Below, one piece after another: positions 60,358-64,000 of a stretch of 64,000 nt of DNA. Position 1 is the first letter of the stretch, and every line of letters begins with the position of its first letter. The notes beneath the pieces were generated by a model. The model searched no databases, was not told the origin of the DNA, and saw only the letters and a list, made by a program, of their open reading frames with translations. Origin of the DNA: Staphylococcus pseudintermedius (GTDB lineage Bacteria; Bacillota; Bacilli; Staphylococcales; Staphylococcaceae). The position numbers were made by a program, and so were the translations under genes. Where the stretch lies: positions 1-64,000 of the forward strand of contig NZ_MLGE02000004.1 in assembly GCF_001792775.2 (NCBI RefSeq), given 5' to 3'.

Positions 60358-60600
60358 TAAAATCAATTTAAGCCTTACACTGCACTAGGGCTATTCGCGT
60401 TATCAACAATGCATCACTTCACCCTATCCACTTTTGAATTTCAATAACACTTTCTATGTTTGTAAGAACTGTCCAAGACGTTAACTTTGCTATTCCTCAA
60501 ATGATATCAGTTAAAATTGTGAAATACATTGACAACCATGATATTTCAAATTTTATTGAAACAGCAAACGATGATGATTCACCTGGACTGATTGTATTGT

Positions 60601-60724
60601 GAATCTGGGCGAGACTCCTGAGGCATAGAGCCGAAACTGAAAATCCACCAACGCTTCAAGAATATAATAATTCATACAAGCGTTGGTTAGTGGAAGTGAG
60701 GCGCCTAGGAATGCGAGCCCAAGT
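60601..60724 (-). repeat. Inverted element, copy B
   Basis: Reverse-complement counterpart of copy A, ending GGCGAGACTCCTGAGGC on its left and carrying CCACCAACGCTTCAAG and CAAGCGTTGGTTAG. The two copies face each other across 415 bases. Confidence 0.65.
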
Positions 60725-60821
60725 GAACAACCAATAAAAACAAAATATCAAATGTTCATCCATCATACTTCACATTGTTCAACGATTAATCGTATTATAA
60801 CAAATTCAGTCATGATAGCTA

Positions 60822-62525
60822 CTAAATTTGTTCGTATAATTTTTCAAGGTGTGTCACTAAATCGTTCACATGCACATCTTCACTGTCGCCAGTATCACGA
60901 CGCTTCACTTCTACGATACCTTCTGATGCATTTTTACCGACAACGACACGAACTGGAATACCTATTAAGTCTGCATCGTTAAATTTCACACCTGCACGCT
61001 CATTTCGGTCATCATACAATACATCATAAGTACCTAATAATTGATCATACAATCGATCTGCACATGCACGTTGTTCGTCTTTTTTAGGATTCACTGAAAT
61101 TAAATGGACATCAAATGGCGTCACTGATTTCGGCCAAATAATACCGTTATCATCATGGTGTTGTTCAATAATCGCACTCAATGTTCTTGAGACACCAATG
61201 CCATAACAACCCATCGTTAAGTTTTGTTCACGCCCTTGTTGATTTAACACCGTCGCTTTCATCGCTTCAGAATATTTTTCACCGAGTACGAATACTTGAC
61301 CCACTTCGATACCTTCCGCAAATTGCGCTGGGCCAGAACCATCTGCCAATGGCTCGCCTTCAAGAATGAAACGGAAATCGCCATAACCTTCAATTTGGAA
61401 ATCACGCTCAACATTTGCATTCACGTAATGGTAACCATCTTCATTTGCACCAATCGCTAAGTTGCGTAATGATTGCACGAATTGGTCTGCATATACTTTG
61501 ACATCTCGATCTGTCACAGGGCCTAATGAACCTGGTGATGCACCTAATAAATTACGAATTTCATCATCCGTTGCCATAGCGACATCATCTGTTTTAAAGT
61601 AATCCTTAATTTTAACGTCATTCACTTCATGATGACCACGAACGAGTAATAAAATAAACGCGCCATTCACTTTAAAGACCATCGTCTTAATGATATTTTC
61701 TAACGGTTGGCCTAAAAAGTCTGCAAGCTCTTGCGCCGTTTTAACATTAGGTGTCTCTACTTTTTCTAACGGTTGTAATGCCTCAGCAGTGTTTACCGTT
61801 TCATAATATGTCACTTCAGCTTTTTCAATGTTCGCAGCATAATCACTGTTATTGCTATATACAATCGTATCTTCACCAATGGCACTTAATGCATGGAATT
61901 CATGTGTATGATTTCCACCAATCGCACCTGAATCTGCTACAACTGGGCGCACATTTAAGCCAACGCGTTTGAAAATTGTGCTGTATGCGTTGTACATATT
62001 TTGATACGTTTCCATGAGTGATTCTTCATCAGTGTGAAAAGAATACGCATCTTTCATAATGAATTCACGACCACGTAATAAACCGAAACGTGGACGCTTT
62101 TCATCACGGAATTTTGTTTGAATTTGGAACAACGTTAATGGAAGCTGTTTGTATGAACGTAATTCGTCGCGTACGAGTGATGTTACGACTTCTTCATGTG
62201 TTGGCCCTAATGCAAATTCACGTTGGTTGCGATCACGTAAACGCATCAATTCCATACCGTAAGCATCCCAACGTCCTGATTCCTTCCATAGTTCAGATTG
62301 TTGCAATACCGGCATCACAACTTCTACTGCGTCAATACGTTCCATTTCTTGACGGATAATATCTGAAATTTTATGGATGACACGTGTTGCTACTGGCAAA
62401 TAACTGTATACCCCCGCAGCATTTTGTTTAATTAACCCTGCTTTTAATAACAATTGATGGCTTATTGCCTCAGCTTCAGCAGGTACTTCTCTCAATGTTG
62501 GAATAAAAACTTTTGATTGCTTCAT
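60822..62525 (-). CDS. proS: Prolyl-tRNA synthetase
   Basis: Class II aminoacyl-tRNA synthetase that charges tRNA-Pro. The 567-residue protein is the bacterial type with motif 1 in [22 protein letters not shown], motif 2 in [26 protein letters not shown] around residue 138, an editing (INS) domain in the middle (residues about 225-390, with [23 protein letters not shown]) and motif 3 [17 protein letters not shown] around residue 439. The ATG follows AAGGAGGAAC at slightly long spacing. It is 24 bases after rseP in the dxr-rseP-proS order. Confidence 0.97.
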   Translation of the reverse strand: MKQSKVFIPTLREVPAEAEAISHQLLLKAGLIKQNAAGVYSYLPVATRVIHKISDIIRQEMERIDAVEVVMPVLQQSELWKESGRWDAYGMELMRLRDRNQREFALGPTHEEVVTSLVRDELRSYKQLPLTLFQIQTKFRDEKRPRFGLLRGREFIMKDAYSFHTDEESLMETYQNMYNAYSTIFKRVGLNVRPVVADSGAIGGNHTHEFHALSAIGEDTIVYSNNSDYAANIEKAEVTYYETVNTAEALQPLEKVETPNVKTAQELADFLGQPLENIIKTMVFKVNGAFILLLVRGHHEVNDVKIKDYFKTDDVAMATDDEIRNLLGASPGSLGPVTDRDVKVYADQFVQSLRNLAIGANEDGYHYVNANVERDFQIEGYGDFRFILEGEPLADGSGPAQFAEGIEVGQVFVLGEKYSEAMKATVLNQQGREQNLTMGCYGIGVSRTLSAIIEQHHDDNGIIWPKSVTPFDVHLISVNPKKDEQRACADRLYDQLLGTYDVLYDDRNERAGVKFNDADLIGIPVRVVVGKNASEGIVEVKRRDTGDSEDVHVNDLVTHLEKLYEQI

Positions 62526-62549
62526 CCTAGATTGTTCCTCCTTGTCCTA

Positions 62550-63830
62550 TCATAAGAAATAACGTTGTATATCATTCCAAGTGACGAGCACCATGATGAT
62601 TAATACAAAAACCGCACCTGCTGCAATAATAACTGTTTCTGCTTTTTTATTGGCAGGTTTTCTAAATATCGCTTCGTAAATCACGAATAAAATACGCCCA
62701 CCATCCAGTGCAGGAATCGGTAATAAATTCATAATTCCCAAATTCACACTTAATGCGGCCGTCCAACTGATTAAGTTAATAATTCCCGTTTTAACTACCG
62801 TATCGACATTTTTGTAAATACCGACTGGACCATTTAACATATCAAAACTAAAGTCACCTGTAAAAATACTCGCAATCATACTGGCTACAGCAACGAAAAT
62901 AATTTTACCGTATTCTATCGTCTGTTGGATACCGAATAGAAGCGGTTCAAACAGCGAACGCTCTCTTTCAGGCATAAAACCCAGCTGATAATCTGTTTGT
63001 TTAGTTGTTTTTGTCGTTTGAATTTCTACTTTTTTCGGTGAGAATTCTTTTTCAATCGTTTTACCGTCACGTTCAATGACGATGGTTGTCGGCTTGCCTT
63101 CTGTTGCTTCAAGTTGCTTTTTCACATCATTAAAACGATGGATCTCATGATTACCGATTTTTTTAATTTCATCACCTTTTTGCAAGCCAATTTGTTGCGC
63201 TGGTGATTTTTCTCCAACTTGCGCAATTTTAGGCACAGGGACACCTTCATAATACGCCAAACCGATAATTAACACAAAAGCTAAAATAAAGTTGAATAAT
63301 GGACCAGCAAAAAGTGTTAAAAACTTTTGATACGGCTTTTTATGCGTAAACTGACGATGTCGTGGTGCAATTTGGATCAAACTCCCATTTTGTACGAAGA
63401 ATGCTTTTTCAGCAATGTTAAAACGATGACGTGCATCATCATCAGCCGTTATACCTTCAATAAATAAGTCCTCAGTTAAATCGACTTGTTTCACTTCTAG
63501 CGCTTCGATCTGTTGAAATTTATGTTGATCATCTAAAATGATGTGCGTCACTTCATTCGCGTCATTTGTTTTGATTCTCACATGCATACCAGGTTGAACA
63601 GGTTGCTCTTCCATCCCGTCTCCCGCCATACGCACGTAGCCACCTACCGGCAACAAACGAATAGTATAAAGTGTTTCATCTTTTCGAAAACTAAAAATCT
63701 TTGGACCCATACCAATCGCAAACTCAGGACACATAATGCCCGCACGTTTCGCGAAATACATATGACCAAATTCATGTACAAATACGAGTACACCAAAGAC
63801 AATAATAAATGCAATAAGGGTTATGAGCAC
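62550..63830 (-). CDS. rseP: Site-2 metalloprotease RseP
   Basis: Intramembrane zinc protease (RasP/Eep type) that cleaves membrane-anchored regulators, signal peptides and pheromone precursors. The 426-residue protein has HEFGH (HExxH) in the first membrane helix at about residue 19, a PDZ domain in the middle ([19 protein letters not shown]) and the third zinc-ligand motif [13 protein letters not shown] near the C terminus, with four predicted membrane helices. The start is GTG at 63830, nine bases after GAGGTG. It lies six bases after dxr. Confidence 0.94.
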   Translation of the reverse strand: MLITLIAFIIVFGVLVFVHEFGHMYFAKRAGIMCPEFAIGMGPKIFSFRKDETLYTIRLLPVGGYVRMAGDGMEEQPVQPGMHVRIKTNDANEVTHIILDDQHKFQQIEALEVKQVDLTEDLFIEGITADDDARHRFNIAEKAFFVQNGSLIQIAPRHRQFTHKKPYQKFLTLFAGPLFNFILAFVLIIGLAYYEGVPVPKIAQVGEKSPAQQIGLQKGDEIKKIGNHEIHRFNDVKKQLEATEGKPTTIVIERDGKTIEKEFSPKKVEIQTTKTTKQTDYQLGFMPERERSLFEPLLFGIQQTIEYGKIIFVAVASMIASIFTGDFSFDMLNGPVGIYKNVDTVVKTGIINLISWTAALSVNLGIMNLLPIPALDGGRILFVIYEAIFRKPANKKAETVIIAAGAVFVLIIMVLVTWNDIQRYFL

Positions 63831-63836
63831 AGTTAC

Positions 63837-64000
63837 TTACACCTCATATTCTTTTGTTTTATAGTAATAATCTAATTCTAAAATTTGTTCCAGAGTTGGA
63901 TTTTGAATGACCTCATGTGCGGCCATTTCACGTTCGATTATTTTTTCAATATCTAAAAAGGCAATTTCTCGGTTTAAAAACTTAGCCACTGCTACTTCAT
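63837..64000 (-). CDS. dxr: 1-deoxy-D-xylulose 5-phosphate reductoisomerase, 3' end
   Basis: Partial. The visible 53 C-terminal codons read [20 protein letters not shown] and end in [11 protein letters not shown], the usual C terminus of staphylococcal Dxr. The enzyme makes 2-C-methyl-D-erythritol 4-phosphate in the MEP isoprenoid pathway. The position directly upstream of rseP agrees with the cdsA-dxr-rseP-proS-polC order of Firmicutes. The rest lies outside the window. Confidence 0.85.
   Translation of the reverse strand, partial: EVAVAKFLNREIAFLDIEKIIEREMAAHEVIQNPTLEQILELDYYYKTKEYEV

Larger units (their letters stand above)
59918..60821. other. 0.9-kb non-coding insert between proS and polC
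   Basis: Contains two inverted copies of a roughly 115-base element (60066-60185 and 60601-60724), a terminator-like hairpin and a 48-codon ORF-like stretch at 60456-60602 without a Shine-Dalgarno. That stretch may be a coding remnant. Nothing else was recognised. Confidence 0.5.

Overview
The window is a chromosomal segment of a low-GC Firmicute, almost certainly a Staphylococcus. The evidence is gene content and order (mutS-mutL-glpP-glp, rimP-nusA-infB, rbfA-truB-ribF-rpsO-pnp, polC-proS-rseP-dxr), proteins that read as close relatives of the S. aureus ones, and strong AGGAGG-type ribosome binding sites. Several details differ from S. aureus: a group II intron after glnA, a chromosomal cadCA pair, and a rearranged miaA-hfq block. 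A coagulase-positive animal-associated species such as the S. intermedius/pseudintermedius group is my best guess, but this is inference. Nearly all genes lie on the minus strand, so operons are read from high to low coordinates.

Layout. 1-131: the 5' end of a group II (probably IIC) intron, minus strand, directly after the glnA terminator. 132-4.6 kb: hflX, a PLP lyase (ynbB type), glnR and glnA, with a GlnR box. 4.7-8.0 kb: plus-strand island of glutathione peroxidase, a decayed reading frame (minus strand), an alpha/beta hydrolase, miaA and hfq. 8.3-20 kb: glycerol regulon (glpF, glpK, glpD, antiterminator glpP) with two inverted-repeat leaders and a cre-overlapped promoter, an LD-carboxypeptidase, mutL and mutS. 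19-26.5 kb: thiW, ricA (ymcA), miaB, a thiamine-binding protein, korBA and ymdB. 26.8-29.8 kb: cadmium/zinc pump cadA with repressor cadC, and a small orphan gene. 29.9-44.4 kb: rny, recA, cinA, pgsA, the rodZ-like/ymfK/ymfI/ymfH/ymfF/ymfC group, ftsK and rnjB. 44.6-55.5 kb: a 47-codon membrane ORF, pnp, rpsO, ribF, truB, rbfA, a compact type I toxin-antitoxin locus, a small membrane protein, infB, ylxQ, ylxR, nusA and rimP. 55.6-64 kb: polC, a 0.9-kb non-coding insert with a pair of inverted elements, proS, rseP and the 3' end of dxr.

How it works together. Most of the window is core housekeeping: nitrogen assimilation, glycerol uptake and catabolism, mismatch repair, RNA modification and decay (MiaA, MiaB, RNase Y, RNase J2, PNPase, Hfq), translation and transcription factors, replication (PolC), membrane-lipid synthesis and chromosome segregation. 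The accessory signals are the group II intron edge, the cadCA cassette, the type I toxin-antitoxin locus between infB and rbfA, the decayed gene near 5.5 kb, the inverted elements between polC and proS, and hairpin repeats near 8.1 and 19.5 kb. No tRNA, rRNA, CRISPR array or prophage was seen. Start codons were set by ribosome binding site spacing and, where I could recall them, by staphylococcal homologues; several genes (recA, rnjB, polC, korB, thiW) appear to start with TTG.
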